The notes: a model not told the origin generated them from the sequence alone. DNA of 64,000 nucleotides from Silurus meridionalis (GCF_014805685.1 NC_060902.1:5319286-5383285); one strand, 5' to 3'. Positions 14,439 through 28,029 are shown, counted from the first letter of the stretch. Numbers and translations: made by a program.

Positions 14439-17400
14439 ATGGTAAGTGCAAAACCATTAGCAAATAACATTTAATTATATAAGGTTTATTTTAAAAGTAT
14501 TTTTTATTTGTTTGCTAGATCCCGTTAGCTTAAAGTGACCGGCTCCCTTACATACACAGGGTTAAATAGTACTTTTGATCGATATTAAAAATAAGTAATA
14601 CTTTCGAATAAAACTAATTTTAACAAACATTTAGAAAGTTAACTAATTCTGAAAATCGCCAGAACTACTGTTTGTTAGGGAGATCGTGAGTCTGAGGTGT
14701 TGTTTCCTGTTTGTATTAGCGGGTTAGCCTGCTAGCTGTTAGTTATTTAGAATATCTTTAACCCTTATCCGACCGTGTGGCTTTTTTTTGGCAACTTGAT
14801 GTTTTCATTCGCTGATAAATTCACGTGTGTTTCAGCCAATGGAATGGTTTTTTGTAAGAAGATTACTTCTGCAAAAAAAATCCAGGATTTTTCATTAATT
14901 GCCAATTGAATTAGTGACGTCACAGATTTTTTAAAAATATAATCGGAATAAAACACATGCTGTTATAGGAAAATAATCTCCTTGTTGGTAACAGAACATC
15001 AACTCACCCTATCATTAATTATTTTTAGCTTTAGTGTATAATTCAGAGATCACAGGTTGAGTCAAGTCGGCTTTTATTGGCATTCCGCCCATCTACAGTA
15101 CAGTACAGTACACAGTGATACAAAGCAACGTTCTTCCAGGACCAAGGTGCTATTTTAGACGACACAAATTAACAAAAGTAAAACAAAAAAAACATAAGTC
15201 ATTGAAAAAGTAGTCACAGTGACTCGTTAAGTCAAGAGGCTTTTATTGTCATTTCTACTCTACACAGTGGTACACAGTAAAAACTAGACAACGTTCCTAA
15301 AGAACCCTGGTGCTACACTAAACAACAACATAAAGCTACAACAACACAACGCAAAGCTACATAAAGTGCATTTAGTGCAACCTAGTGCAAAGAGTACAGA
15401 CAGACAAGACAGTGCATACAGACAACACAAGACAAAACACATAACCTACTGTATACTTCGATTATACAGTACTGTGAGAACTGTAAAATCTATAACTGGG
15501 GGGTATATATAAACAGACACAACGCAATGCAGCGCGTACCAGAGCGGAAGATTTGTGTTATATCAAATTAATTGTCCATATAACAATAATACTGTACATG
15601 TAAACACTGAATTGATTTTTTAGCAGCAAAGATCATGTAAGACAGCGTAATATGATAAGTGATAACTAACTTGTTTCACAGACGCTCCACAACATTGAGT
15701 AACTATCAGCAAATGCATTCTTTAATAGATAGTAAAATAGATCATTTCTGTGATTATTAAGGCTTATAAATCCTTTTATGAATTGTAGTAGAGGTTGTGT
15801 TAATTTGTTCAGATCCATTTGGATTGTTTTAGGATTTAACTTTAATTTATGTATAATAATTAGTCGACTTTACCAGTTTTGTTTTCTGTGTCTAAACTCT
15901 GTTTTTATTTTAGGTGTCCGTCATTAACACTGTGGATACCTCCCACGAGGACATGATTGTATGTATATTTGCTGAGTAATTCTGTTTAATTTTAAGTGAT
16001 CTGATTTTGGTTCTTACCACATTTACATTTTGATGCCGCAATCATTTATTTATTCATTTTTTTTCCTCCTGTTTTTTTAAAGCATGATGCTCAGATGGAC
16101 TATTATGGCACAAGACTGGCAACCTGCTCCTCCGATCGATCTGTGAAGATCTTTGATGTTAAGAACGGTGGCCAGATTCTTGTGGCAGACTTGAGAGGGT
16201 AGGGAGTGGTTTACTTCTGAAAGTAATTTTAAATAAATTTCTGATCTGAAAGTTTGCTCTTTTAAGTTTGCGTTTGTGTTTAAACTTAGAATAGAATGGA
16301 AAAGATATTTGAAATAAGTCCATGCAGGGTTTTCTAGCTTTAGTCATAAAAGTTCAGCTCTGCCTTTTTTTTTTTTCTTCTAATGTAGTTGTAACAGAAA
16401 TGACCAGTAGGGGGAAGCAGAAAGGCAGTCAGTGTTTATAGCTATTGGTGACACACTGCCTGTTCTTTAGCCCACAATTCTTTAATTTAATACACATGAT
16501 CTATCAGGAAAAAGAAGTATATGCCTGGTTTTAGCAAAACTTTATTATTATAAATTTTTTTGCTTACATGTAGACATGAAGGCCCTGTGTGGCAAGTGGC
16601 CTGGGCACATCCAACCTATGGCAACATCCTGGCCTCGTGTTCGTACGACAGAAAAGTGATCATCTGGAAAGAAGAAAACGGGACGTGGGATAAAATGTAT
16701 AAGTACACAGGCCACAACTCCTCAGGTACCTTCTATTTTTAAAGGTTGATTTATTGCATATAATACTCGCAGTGACTGTTATGTGAATGAATCGAAGCAT
16801 TGTGTTGAAATGAATTTTCCCTCGTGTAGTGAACTCTATTTGCTGGGGACCCTACGACTTTGGTTTAATCCTGGCTTGCGGAAGCTCCGACGGTGCCATC
16901 TCCATTCTGACCTACACTGGAGACGGGCAGTGGGACATTAAAAAGATCAACAATGCACACACTGTAAATGCAGTTTATACAATTTATTGTGGTACCCAGC
17001 CTACATAAGCATGTAGGTCTGTTGAATAGCAGTTAATAACTTTGTGTTTTGATCCCATTTCCAATTTCAATTGTTGATTTTAGAGTTAAACTTTTCTCTG
17101 CCTCTTTCCTGTCAGATTGGCTGCAATGCAGTGAGCTGGGCTCCAGCTGTTGTTCCAGGCAGCCTCATAGACCAGCCTTCGGGACAGAAACCCAATTACG
17201 TTAAACGATTTGTCTCAGGAGGATGTGACAACTTGGTCAAGCTATGGAAGTAAGTAATCGCCAAAAAAAAACAATGTTTTTGCAGATGTTTGCAGTGGGA
17301 CTGATGCATACAGATAAAATAAAAAAATATGTTTTTAACATCTGCTGCACTACAAGTCATTTTTATCTTCCTGTTTGTATTTTCACAGAGAGGAGGATGG

Positions 17401-20400
17401 TCAATGGAAGGAGGACCAGAAACTGGAAGCCCACAGTGATTGGGTGAGAGATGTAGGCTGGGCTCCTTCTATTGGTCTTCCTACCAGCACCATTGCCAGC
17501 TGCTCTCAGGTAAATCCTCAATTATCATACAAGAAACCACAATAGTTTAATTTTCAGTCTCAAATGTGGTGTGTTCTAGAGGTTAAATATATAAAAATAG
17601 TGTTAATATATTATGGCTTCAAAGTTAACGTTTATTAATGATTTATTTTTTTAACCAGGTTTGCTCTGATTTGTTTTATTTTTAATAAGCGAAACAAATA
17701 TGCTTATCTTAACGGTTATCAAACAACCCCAAAGAAAAATTAAGGGAAGATGTCTGATTTAGGAGTCTAGTGAGAAAACCAGGAAGTGTTTGTGAAATAT
17801 CACGTTTCTACTGTTGCATCCAATATAAATGGTTTTGTTATTTAATTTCTGTTGTTGTATCCCCCTATATTACAAAATAGCATCTAGAGGCTTCAGGACT
17901 GTTGTCATGAGATGTACCTCAAACTCAGACTTTACATTCAAATGCATTTCGTAACCTAAAGAATTCGGAAGACTAGTAAACATGTAAACGGTATGTTTGA
18001 AGTCTACATTAAAGGTTTTTAAAATACAAGTAGTAACGAATCACATGACGCAGGAACAATACATTGGTCCCTTAAATATATAAAAGTAAGAAGCCTATCT
18101 TTATGCTTATGCAGTACTCTGATGTATAATGGTCATTTCTATACGCATATTCCCCGTCCATATCCATTCTACTAAAAATCGATTTGATATCTATAATCAA
18201 CTGTAATCTATTTTCAGAAGCGAAACAGATTCATCAAACTGTTACTATCTAGAACTATATTATCTTAAACATCCAAATAATTATTGGATTAGACTTAGTC
18301 TAAAGCATCTTCAAAAGAAAAACAATCTGATGCTAAAAGAAGTGTGAGGGTGTTGATTAGTATATTTGAAACTTCTAAACTAAATAACTGTCACATTCTC
18401 TCTGCAGGATGGTCGCGTCTTCATCTGGACATGTGATGATCCCTCTGGAAACACCTGGACCGCTAAACTCCTGCACAAATTCAACGACGTCGTTTGGCAC
18501 GTCAGCTGGTCCATCACCGGAAACATCCTGGCTGTGTCTGGAGGAGACAACAAGGTACACTCGCTTGTGTGTTAGACATCTGATGAATAATAAACAATTC
18601 ACTTTTTAATGATTTTTTCCGGAATGAATGTAGACACTTTTTAAGTAACAGCAGGAAATGCGTGATAAGGATTAGAACCAATCCACCAAACACTGCGGCC
18701 ATTTCTGATTTCTGACTAAATGAAAATGCTACCCTTTGAAAAAATCTTTTCTTATCACGTTTATCCGAAGTGTCAAAGAAGCGCTGTGTTTGCGATGTAC
18801 TACATACTACATACATACTAGTTTCTTGTGATGAGCTGCAACCCAAACCGTGACTACACATGCCTTTTTATGGAGCAACGGCAGTAGATAATAATAGAAT
18901 GTTTATTCACTGAGTACATGTTAGTTTAAAAATGAGGCATGTACGCTGAAATTCTCTTCAACCTCATTAATGCTTGGCTGTTAGTTTTGCAGTAGCAGCA
19001 ATCAGTAAATGCTGATACATTCTCATGTCAACTAATTTTGGTGAACAGATGTCTCCTCTTTCGAGTCAATGCCAAGTGTGATGTGTGATGAATATTTATA
19101 GATTCTTTTAGAATACAACATGTGGGGATGTCCTTAGGCAATTTATGTCGTTTCAGCATTTTCAGAGTAGGTAATTTTGTTTGTATGATCTCTGCAGAAT
19201 TAGATATCCCATTCAAATTTTAGTTAAAACATATAATCAGATTTTGGAAATCTGTTTGAAATCTTTTTTTCCCTTATTACAGCAGCTGTAAATAGAAGCA
19301 GGTGTGATTTAAAGTCTTTAACAGATTTATATTCATGTCCTAGTTCTAATTGTGTTTCTATAGTAAGAACTAATGCAGAGATGTTCAAAATTATTCAAAC
19401 ACAATGATAGATTTGTTTCAGCGTTATGTAAGGAGACTTTTTTTCTTTTCTTTTTTTTTAGGTAGGTATCTGCTATTTCAGTCAGTTTTTGGGTTTTCTG
19501 ACATTTCATTTTTTTGGTATTTGATTACCAACAATTTTGTTCCCCCGGATCATATTCTCTTCATGAGAGAAAAAGAGGCTGGTGAGGATTTGAGACATGC
19601 CAGAACATCTATAACTATAAAAGAGCTAAATGTAAGACGTGGACACAGGGTTGTGGTGTAGGTGCAATAAAACACTTTGAATGTGTATATAATAAAATAT
19701 TTGCATATAAGTAAAAACAATAAATACATTGTTTGAAAAATGCCTACTTTAGATCTGTTTAATGTGCTAGGTAAGGTAATTAAAGAATCAAAGTTTAGAT
19801 TAATAACTGAATTGAACTTGTCAGACACTAGAGGGCGTTAATGCAATATAGTCTGTTCATCACAAAAAATCTGTCAGTCATTAGGAGAAAAGTTCTGGAC
19901 CGTCATGTTTTGCAAACATTATTAACAGGATTTTTCATTAATAAATTACTCAAAATAATAATTAAGGCATTATTCTGTTATCTATTGTTTGTTTTAAGAC
20001 TTGAACAGACTTGTAAAGGAAGTTTTACATTTCTAGCACATCATTAACATAAAGAAGCAGATGCTCATATTAAACACCTTAAAAAGTTTTTCTGCTTACA
20101 GCTTTCTTTTCTTTTGCACTAAAGATGCTACTGTTGCCTATACTGAACCCGATTTATTGCTAATTAATATGGCCCCAGTTCCTGAAGTGCAACAGATGTT
20201 AACAATACAGCAGATGCAAGTATTTCTGCCTAGTCCTAATGTTGGATGCATTTAAACTGAGCATTAAGGCTCGCAGCGTTCGCATTTTGCCTGAAGTTTC
20301 AGTCATATACATACAGTATAATCTTAAAGTTTTGGGATGCTTAGGATTTTTATATAGCACTGCATGTGATATTTCAGGGTAGGAAATTACAGTGGACTGT

Positions 20401-20791
20401 TTTTCAAACCAGATGTTGGGTCCATAACATTGCTTAGTTGCTTGCATTTTTATTGCTGTTTGTTTTATATTGAGCTCAGTTTTAAATTGTCATCCTTAGC
20501 TAAGAAAGAGCAACCATATGACTGATTATTTACTTAAATGCCTTGCTTGTGGGAATTTGGTATACAGACCTAGTAGAATGAACTCGCATATTGTTGAAGC
20601 CGTTTAAACTCGGACCACGTTATTTTGACTGTTATGAAGTGACCTTTAGTCTGACGTTGCATGTCATCTTGTGTTCCCAGGTGACTTTGTGGAAGGAGTC
20701 TGTGGGCGGACAGTGGGCTTGCATTAGCGACGTAAATAAAGGCCAGGGGGCCGTGACCTCCATCACAGACGGCCAGCAGAACGAGCAATGA
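14439..20791 (+). CDS. sec13: SEC13 COPII coat and nuclear pore protein
   Basis: WD40 protein that pairs with Sec31 in the COPII coat of ER-exit vesicles, with the Nup107-160 complex of the nuclear pore, and with GATOR2. Coding exons: 14439-14441 (ATG alone), 15914-15958, 16083-16198, 16574-16725, 16830-16963, 17116-17249, 17389-17509, 18408-18554, 20681-20791; all have GT-AG borders and fit in phase. They give 320 residues; the human protein has 322. The start [16 protein letters not shown], the WD repeat strings ([36 protein letters not shown]) and the end GQQNEQ are diagnostic. Six WD blades are expected, the seventh being supplied by Sec31 or Nup96. The single-codon first exon makes the start certain only through homology. 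No disabling change is seen. Confidence 0.97.
15056..15440. repeat. Interspersed fish repeat, two copies in tandem
   Basis: In sec13 intron 1 the motif GTCAAG..GGCTTTTATTG.CATT occurs near 15061 and 15231. Each copy continues with a related block (ACAGT..TACACAG, CAACGTTC, GGTGCTA). This is a common teleost interspersed repeat; I cannot assign its class. The second copy is followed by a CA/AC-rich tail. Confidence 0.6.
17510..18407. other. sec13 intron 7
   Basis: About 0.9 kb of AT-rich intron in which I see no other feature. Confidence 0.75.
18555..20680. other. sec13 intron 8
   Basis: This 2.1-kb intron is the longest of the gene. The short reading frames inside have no recognisable homology. 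I see no RNA gene or clear transposon. Confidence 0.7.
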
Positions 20792-21154
20792 GACGGAACC
20801 CAGTGAAGATGGGTTTACAGACGGATGAATTCATTAAACCTCAGAGACTTTCTTAATCCAATAACCATCATTCCCCCCAACAACCAGTAAATCCAGATGG
20901 CCAGAATAGTCTGCACTACTTTTCAATCAAATTTTTTTAACTCAAAGGTAATAATATGTTCACTATGATTGATTACTGCCTTGCAGCAGTGTTTGAAATG
21001 CAGGATTTTCTGATATGTCTTTTGAAAGTCACTTTAATAAGCATTGTGATTGATGATCTGAAGGTTCAAAGCCCAGATCTTGTATTTAATATCTTAAATT
21101 GAGAGTTAATGATATTTTGTTTGAAATTAGCTTACAGTGCCACTGGATTAAAAA

Positions 21155-21160
21155 AATAAA
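21155..21160 (+). terminator. sec13 polyadenylation signal
   Basis: AATAAA about 365 bases after the sec13 stop codon, followed by a T-rich tract. It is the first canonical signal downstream, so the 3' UTR is probably about 0.4 kb. Confidence 0.65.
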
Positions 21161-21179
21161 GTTTTATAATTATACACTT

Positions 21180-23190
21180 TTATTGTTCAGTTCTGTAATT
21201 TTTGTTCTGTATTAAATATTATACAAAAATAGCTGATGCTGCTTGAAGTATGGTTTGAATATTTATTTTTTTTTCTAATTTTATCCGCTCTTACATTTCC
21301 TTTTTTGTTCAAGTCTCATAATCACAACATCAAGACACAAGCATCTTCAAAGCTTAAATTCTGATCGGAAAATGCCGACGTTCCCTTGAGCACCGGTCAT
21401 GTGTTTTGAACAACAGGTGAAAGCATTTGTAAGGCTGATCTCTGGCATGCCATGCCTTCACTCAATGTGTTTATTATGGTAGTGAGCGATGCATTTCCTT
21501 TCAGCTCTTCGTTTTTTCTGGTTTCCTCCTTCATGGATGGCAAACTGAAAGAACAACGAGGACGAATTTATTCATTCCAGATCGAGACAAACAATAACAT
21601 TTTTAGCAGTTTTATTTTTTCCGATCTTTTAATAATGAATATTGTCACACAGTCACTTTACAGAAAACAAAATATAGATTTAGATCCCTAATAAACAAGA
21701 AAGCTGATAATGGCATACAAATTTTGTAAGGTGACACGAGGAAACCTTGAAAGGATCATAAATATGGGCATATAATGAATAAGATTTATATGATAAGTAC
21801 AAGAAAATACTCAAGAAAAATCCAGAGTATATCCAGGTGAGATTAAGTCTCTGCAGAGTTCAAGCCTTTAGGCTATTTTTTTGTGATTATCCACAGCAGC
21901 AGAGTTTCCCATCAAGCCTTGAACAAGAAATTACACAGATTTAGCACATACAGTTCTATAGTTTTTAAGTTTCATAATAATAAAAAGTTTAAAAGGTTGG
22001 TGTTATCCTTTAAAACAAACTTAGTCACACAATTCTATTAGCTATGTTGGAAAATGTGAAATGCACATGATTTTAAGAACTAGACTTAAGATTGTAATTG
22101 TGTTGCTCAGATCACCAAGGAGCCATTTCTTTTTGTAAAAAAGATAAGCAAAGTGTATAATGTACTATTAACTGACAAACAGGTTTATGCATCAGGGGGT
22201 CTTTGTGATGTTCAAGTAATAACTGAAGTCCAAATATCAAAATATTAATCTCACACACAAAAAGCAAAAGAACAGAACCAGGACAAAAGTATAGTTAGGA
22301 AATTAATGATTTTTAATTTTTTTTTTTTTTTTTGTTTTTTAGTGTTTTTATTTATTTGAAATAGTTTTTTTGTTGTTTTTGTGGCCAACTAGCTAGCTAG
22401 TATCTAGGTTAAGATATGTTTGAATAACACATTGCATTTCTAATACATCCAGTACTTCTAGCTCTGGCAAAGACATGCAGGTTATTTCAGAGCTATCAGA
22501 TATCAACCAATTAAGTTATTTTTCAATTGTTTACATTAGTTCAAAACGTTAACCTGGTGATTTTTTTACATTTTGCAAGAAATTATTTTGGGCACTAAAT
22601 ATAGTGTTTATATGACAAAGCATATATTAAGCATGCCTGGAGAAAAGAAAACCTCTGTAAGGTCACTGATGCTCTTCTGACGTTGGAAAAGTTGATTGTA
22701 TCCTGAAATCCAAGTATGTGAATACATTTAGCTCACAGCATTTAACAAAATACATATTTTTTTACACAGGCAAAAGTTGACCAAATATTCAATTAAGAGG
22801 TGGCAATAAATTCGAGAGCTGGGTTTTTTTTCATAACTTTGAAATGTCAATATATCATTTTTTTTATATATATATTAAAAATTGCATGCGTTATATGACT
22901 TTCCCAATGATCAGAAATGTGCCAATTATCCCGAAGCTTTATGACATGACATCCTAACATCAATGTCACATAAATAGCGACTCGTGTACCACAGCACTGC
23001 CTTATAATAAATAGTGACAGTGCAGTGGCAAATCAGAGGAAACGACTTATTGCATCAAAAAGAGCCACGCATAATAGGATGCATCCCAAATGGCTCCCTC
23101 CTCCTTACGAAGTGCACCAAAAGTTAATTGCTTTTTCTGCCCCTTTGTAGTGCATTGTATATCAAGGAGGGAATCCATTTGAGCTCCACA
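21180..23190. other. Intergenic stretch sec13 to grip2
   Basis: AT-rich DNA with a poly-T run near 22320-22335 and a short AT repeat near 22865. No coding exon or clear transposon is recognisable. Confidence 0.65.
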
Positions 23191-23560
23191 TCGAGCGCGG
23201 TGCGGGGCGCACAGGAGGTTTACACTTTTTTTGCGGCGCGCGCGCGGTGACACTAGACCGGGTGAGTCACCCCCGGCGTGCTGCTGAGTACTGAGTGTTG
23301 AGCGCGCGCGGATCCTCTCCCGCTTTCCGTTCGCGATTGTACTTTTTCACCAGACTGTCGACATTTATCGCCCCCTTCGGTCCTTCGTTCTTCGTGTCAC
23401 CACGCCGGTCATGCCGAGCTGGAGGAGGAATCTGACTTTTTGCTTACAGAAAACGCACGACGAAGGTAAGACGCGGGGATCTGCGGCGGCAGTGTCGCGT
23501 GCACGGGCTTGGCGATGCGGAAATCGCGCGTGTCGGTGGATTTGGCGCTCGTGCGTAACA
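23190..23560 (+). promoter_or_regulatory. CpG-island promoter of grip2
   Basis: GC content rises abruptly to a CG-dense block, including GCGGCGCGCGCGCG near 23233 and GAGCGCGCGCGG near 23300, in otherwise AT-rich DNA. It surrounds a first coding exon with a good splice donor. A TGAGTCA AP-1-like site lies near 23264. No TATA box is evident, as is usual for CpG-island promoters. Confidence 0.75.
23411..23465 (+). CDS. grip2: First coding exon, GRIP2-like PDZ scaffold (partial)
   Basis: GRIP proteins carry seven PDZ domains and anchor AMPA receptors and ephrin ligands at synapses. The exon encodes 18 residues, starting MPSWRRNLTFCLQKTH, and ends one base into the next codon at a GTAAGA donor. 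The pattern M-x-x-W-(R/K)-(R/K)-N-x-x-x-C-L-Q matches the alternative N-terminus of the palmitoylated GRIP1b and ABP-L/GRIP2 isoforms, with the modified cysteine at position 11, as here. Human GRIP2 maps to 3p25 like the other three genes. No PDZ-coding exon appears in the remaining 40 kb, so exon 2 must lie further right. grip1 is the alternative; the gene call rests on a short peptide and on linkage. Confidence 0.68.
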
Positions 23561-23859
23561 GTGCTTCCCCCCCTCCGGTGTCTTTTGCAAACAAAACCTC
23601 GAGCCTCATGCTTATTTCTGAACGCTGATTCTTCGTAAGGTGTAAACCATTCCACGTGCTAAGGTTCACGTTGGGTGTCCCAGGGTAACCCAAGTTCAAC
23701 CTCCATCAAACACATCTGATCCACATCACTGGTCTGTCTGACTGACCTTTGTTAAACTCTTCAGGAAAATAAATCAGTTCTTAAAAATTCCTTTAAGACC
23801 CAAGTGGTACCTTTATATAGTACGCTTAATTTGATGGCCAAATGTACATATAACATACA

Positions 23860-24150
23860 TATGGTTTATAGACACCAATCAAACACATGGTTGTTGATCA
23901 TCCAGTTCCATATTTGGTCCTTCCTTTGTTATAATAAGCTCAACTCTTTTTGGAAGTCCTTCCACCTTCCTCATTTCAGCCACAAGAGCATTACTGAGAA
24001 CAGGCACTGATGATGGGTTTGGAAACCTCTTGGTACAGTCAGTATTCAAGTTTATCCCAACGGTGTTCAGTAGGGTTGATGCCAAGGCTCTTTGAAGGAC
24101 AGTTGAAGGTTTCTACTCCAACCTTGGCAAATAATGTCTTTATTGATCTG
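23860..24150 (-). mobile_element. Tc1-like transposon relic
   Basis: The minus strand encodes PSSVPVLSNALVAEM followed by LPKRVELIITKEGPN. This resembles the C-terminus of the common fish Tc1-like family (SVPDLTNALVAEW, LPRRVEVIITAKG). It is the same family as at 10.4 kb and 28.1 kb; it is truncated and not functional. Confidence 0.75.
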
Positions 24151-24175
24151 AACTAACAGGATCAGGGTGAGCCCC

Positions 24176-24177
<2 letters not shown>

Positions 24178-24239
<62 letters not shown>
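24178..24239. repeat. (AC)n microsatellite
   Basis: About 31 uninterrupted AC units. Confidence 0.98.
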
Positions 24240-24240
<1 letters not shown>

Positions 24241-24352
24241 CCATCACCCTACTGAACTGTACACTACACCTCTAGGACATTGATGGCTCATTAATGATTT
24301 CCTGATGTTACTGATTATCCTCCTGTGCACCTGTGTTATGCAATGACAAAGT

Positions 24353-24353
<1 letters not shown>

Positions 24354-24446
<93 letters not shown>

Positions 24447-24447
24447 A
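24354..24447. repeat. (CTAT)n microsatellite
   Basis: About 23 uninterrupted CTAT units; the reverse complement of the GATA type seen at 8.1 kb. Confidence 0.98.
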
Positions 24448-24854
24448 CCACATTTTCTTATGGAGTTAACCTACCTGTATGTTTCTGGGAGGTAACAACA
24501 AACTTGAGGGAATCCATGACAATGTAAGAACCTAATCTAAGATCATTACAACTCAAACCTAATCCATCCAAAAAATCTAAAATGTGATTGGGATTTACTA
24601 AATAATCATTTTTATCTGTAGTGTCCTGCTTATAAGTTGACTGGTAATTTAGATCAGACGTGTTCCACTAAGACTGGAGTTGTCTATCTGAAAAGCCTCA
24701 GATGTTGTATCCTTGGACACTAGCAAAACTACCAGAAGTGACCAGTTGCAGCCTTTTTGGTTTAGCAGGGACAGACATAAAGAGTGTAACTTGTCTGGAG
24801 ACATTAGTGAGAGTGAAAGTTTTGCCCTGGGCATAAAGCGATCAGCCAATAACA

Positions 24855-25232
24855 TTACGACAGGTGACATGAATAACATCGATTATCTCTTCATCATGGC
24901 ACTTGTTAGTGGGTGGGATATATTAAGCAAAAAGTGAACATTTTGTCCTCAAAGTTGATGTGTTAGAAGCACAAAAATGAAAATAAAGAAATGACAAGGG
25001 CTGAATTGTGATGGCTAGATGACTGGGTCAAAGCATCTCCAAAACTGCAGCTCTTGTTGTCGGAGCCAACAGACGAGCTACTGTATCTCAACTAGATTTT
25101 AACTTAATTCTGATTCTGATAGAAAGGTGTGATACTACACAGTGCATCACAGTTTGTTGTGTATGTGCCTGTGTAGCCACAGACCAGTCAATATTAGGCA
25201 GGTGGTCATAATGTTATGCCTGGTCTGTGTAC
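24855..25232 (+). mobile_element. Deletion derivative of a Tc1-like element
   Basis: The plus strand contains a start region typical of an abundant fish Tc1 family (GACATGAATAACATCGATTA, then GTGGGATATATTA). A fragment near 24985-25045 encodes a peptide like DKG.IVMAR.LGQSISKTA (here with changes). It then jumps to the 3' end (AGGCAGGTGGTCATAATGTT). Most of the transposase is missing. Confidence 0.7.
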
Positions 25233-25599
25233 ATTTGTGTAAATACTTTTAAAGCTGTTTAAATACCATGAGAAGGTGCAATGCAAAACTGCAACGTAGT
25301 GGTAGAGATGGTCAACAAGCCTTCGGCACTTGTTTGTAGTAAGCCAGGGTAGATGTAAAGACACCAAATAAGATACCAGTTGTGCAAGGCAAAATATTTA
25401 CAAATTATTCTTTTGAACACTTGAAAAAAGTTCCTGTAAGAACTTACAGAAAGTCTCATGGGGACACTGAAAGTACAGATACAAAGCTTTTAAACATTTT
25501 TTTCATCGATTTTGTCTATTGTCTCACTTGCAATTTTCCAGTGAATTGCAGTCATTACACTGAAATCCAGTTTAGAAGGAGAAAGCAATACACTGGACT

Positions 25600-25616
25600 G
25601 TGTGCATTTGTGTGCA

Positions 25617-25675
<59 letters not shown>
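25600..25675. repeat. (TG)n microsatellite
   Basis: A TG dinucleotide run of about 50 bases, with imperfect TGTGTGCATT units at its left edge. Confidence 0.97.
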
Positions 25676-25676
<1 letters not shown>

Positions 25677-26034
25677 TCTGTGCAGCCTCTGTATAATGGG
25701 AGTTGTAGAATTGAAGGTTGCCAGATAATATCTGAAAACTAGCAGTTTCCCTCCCTATCTTGAACAAGGTAAGTTCTCAGTTAAAGAATTCAATTTAAGA
25801 TTAGTTCAAACTTCAAACTTTCGGTAAACATAAAAAAAATAGAGCGAATGGAAATATACAAATATGGAATTGGTTTAGTAATTTCTGTTGTTTTATGGTA
25901 TTTCATCAAGACTCCAGCTGCATACAGTTCTGTTTCTATACAGGGTAATGGGATAATTAATGGAAAATGTTCAAGAAATTTATATTTTTAAATAAAAAGA
26001 TTTAGACTCCCAATCCTACAGTATAAGTTAATAT

Positions 26035-26325
26035 TAGGGATGAGCAATATGAGAACATTTTATAACAATACAAAAAAACTTACATAAGAAGAATCATATA
26101 TTTGTTTATTAGTGCTGCAAAAACTGGACATGATACTTATATATAAAAATATGATTAAATAAGAGGCAGAAGAAATAAATCCTTTTAATAATTGTAACAT
26201 TTAAACATTTTGTTTAATACAAAAATATTCTAGTTAGCTTAAAATAAGTTTATAATTTATCTAAAAAAATACAGATGTAATTTATCACAATGTTGATATT
26301 ATATTGCCATATTGCCAAGCCCTAG
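26035..26325. mobile_element. AT-rich MITE-like element
   Basis: The left end AGGGATGAGCAATATG and the right end CATATTGCCAAGCCCT are imperfect inverted repeats of a kind seen at the ends of small fish DNA transposons. The interior is AT-rich and non-coding. I could not define a target duplication. Confidence 0.5.
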
Positions 26326-28025
26326 TTAATGTTATAATTTGGCAGTTCTGATTTGTTACATCTACGAACTTATTACAGTTTATATGAATGTAATAAGAGA
26401 AATCCTACAAAACAATCATGTTTCTTTATTTAAAAAATTAAGTTTTCACATTCACAAAATCTGTTTGTGCCATTATTGAGATTAAGCATAAGAGAATTTT
26501 CAGTAGGGCCTTTAGAGAAGTGTAACTAAATTATTTTTTGTTTTTGAGTAAAAATTGTATTGTCACATAAGGATGGAAATGACATTAATTGGAGACTCAG
26601 AACAAATGAGCATTTTCTAAGTATTCACACCATGGAAGAGACATTTTGTAAATTCTTTTTGTAATGTAAGTTTTAGTTGGATGCAATGTTAAGTATCAGA
26701 GTTTCCAGAAGTGGCATTGAGATAACACAGAGGATACAAGCTGGTGAACACTTCAGCTCTCCTTATTTTCACACTGGTGTTATTAAGCATGGCAGCTTCT
26801 TCCTTAAAGCGATTCTCTCTCAGCTGGTTAATTCATGTCCAACGCAGCACAACACTATACAGCAGAAAGCCAAATGTCTGACAGTTGTTGTTTTTTTGCA
26901 CTTCTAACAAACAGAGCTACAGCGTTGTCATAACTGCTCAATATCAAGCTTTAATGTGAATATTATATTACAACAGAAGAATGTAGATGAGAAATGTCTG
27001 TCATTTTGTAACTTTAAATAGTTTAAAGCGAAGCTTTTGTGTTTCAAAACAATACATGATACATTTTCTCAATAATGAAATCTGAAGTCATAGAATATAT
27101 GGTTTCTGAAGCTTTCTTCAGAGGGTGACTACAAGGGGTTCTACCTAGAACTTGTTCTGAATAAGAAACTCTATTAGAAGTTGCTACATACTGTATATCT
27201 ATTAAGGATTTTGTAGAAATATATTTGATAACTGCATATATTTACGTCCAAATTATACTTGTTTTAATGTTGACAGAAATTTCCGAAATTATTTCAACAT
27301 TTCAAAGTATTACCTAGACAAATGTTCATGAACAGAAATGTTGGAATGGGTTCTCTTAAAGGGACATGTTACAAATAGTCTTTTTTAAATTCTTTTTCTT
27401 TTTTGTTTGATTTCTGAATGAAACTTTCTATTGATAGCACAAACACTGTAAAGTAATATATGTAAATGTTAGCCTTACCATGGAAATTATACAATTATGC
27501 ATATAGGGAAAAAATCCATTTGCCCTCCTGGCTCTATATGTATTAAGTTTTAGGAGGATGTAGCATTAATCCATCAGACAGAAGTATCTCACCCACACAA
27601 AGCAGAAATTCTTATTCATCCACACTGCACTGTTATGAAAAAGGGATTAAGATAGTATTTTTATATTAGCCTAATTTTTTACTTAGTTTTGTCAATAGGG
27701 CTAAGATTAAAGTTTCGTTGAAGTATATTCTTTATTCTGATTGTAATTGCTCCACACAATTAGCCACACAGTTGTAGGATCGTTTCCAGACAATTTATAT
27801 TCATTCAGAATACTAATACATTTAATACTATTTTTAAACATGTATTTAATGTGTGCCTTGTTCTATATTTTGTTAATAAGACATTAGATATACAGTACAA
27901 TTCTAATATTTACATTTGTAGCTTATTTGTTTTTGTTGCAAAATGACATTGCAAAAATTGCATTACAGGATATTATACTACGTAAATGCTTCTTCTATAT
28001 CAGGGGCACCACACAATCAGCATCA
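26326..28025. other. AT-rich stretch
   Basis: I see no gene, RNA gene or identifiable repeat here. The 76-residue reading frame at 26677-26907 has no recognisable features. Confidence 0.6.
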
Positions 28026-28029
28026 TATT

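Noticed and set aside
24333..24527. 64-residue [11 protein letters not shown]
   Set aside because: A translation of the (CTAT)n microsatellite.
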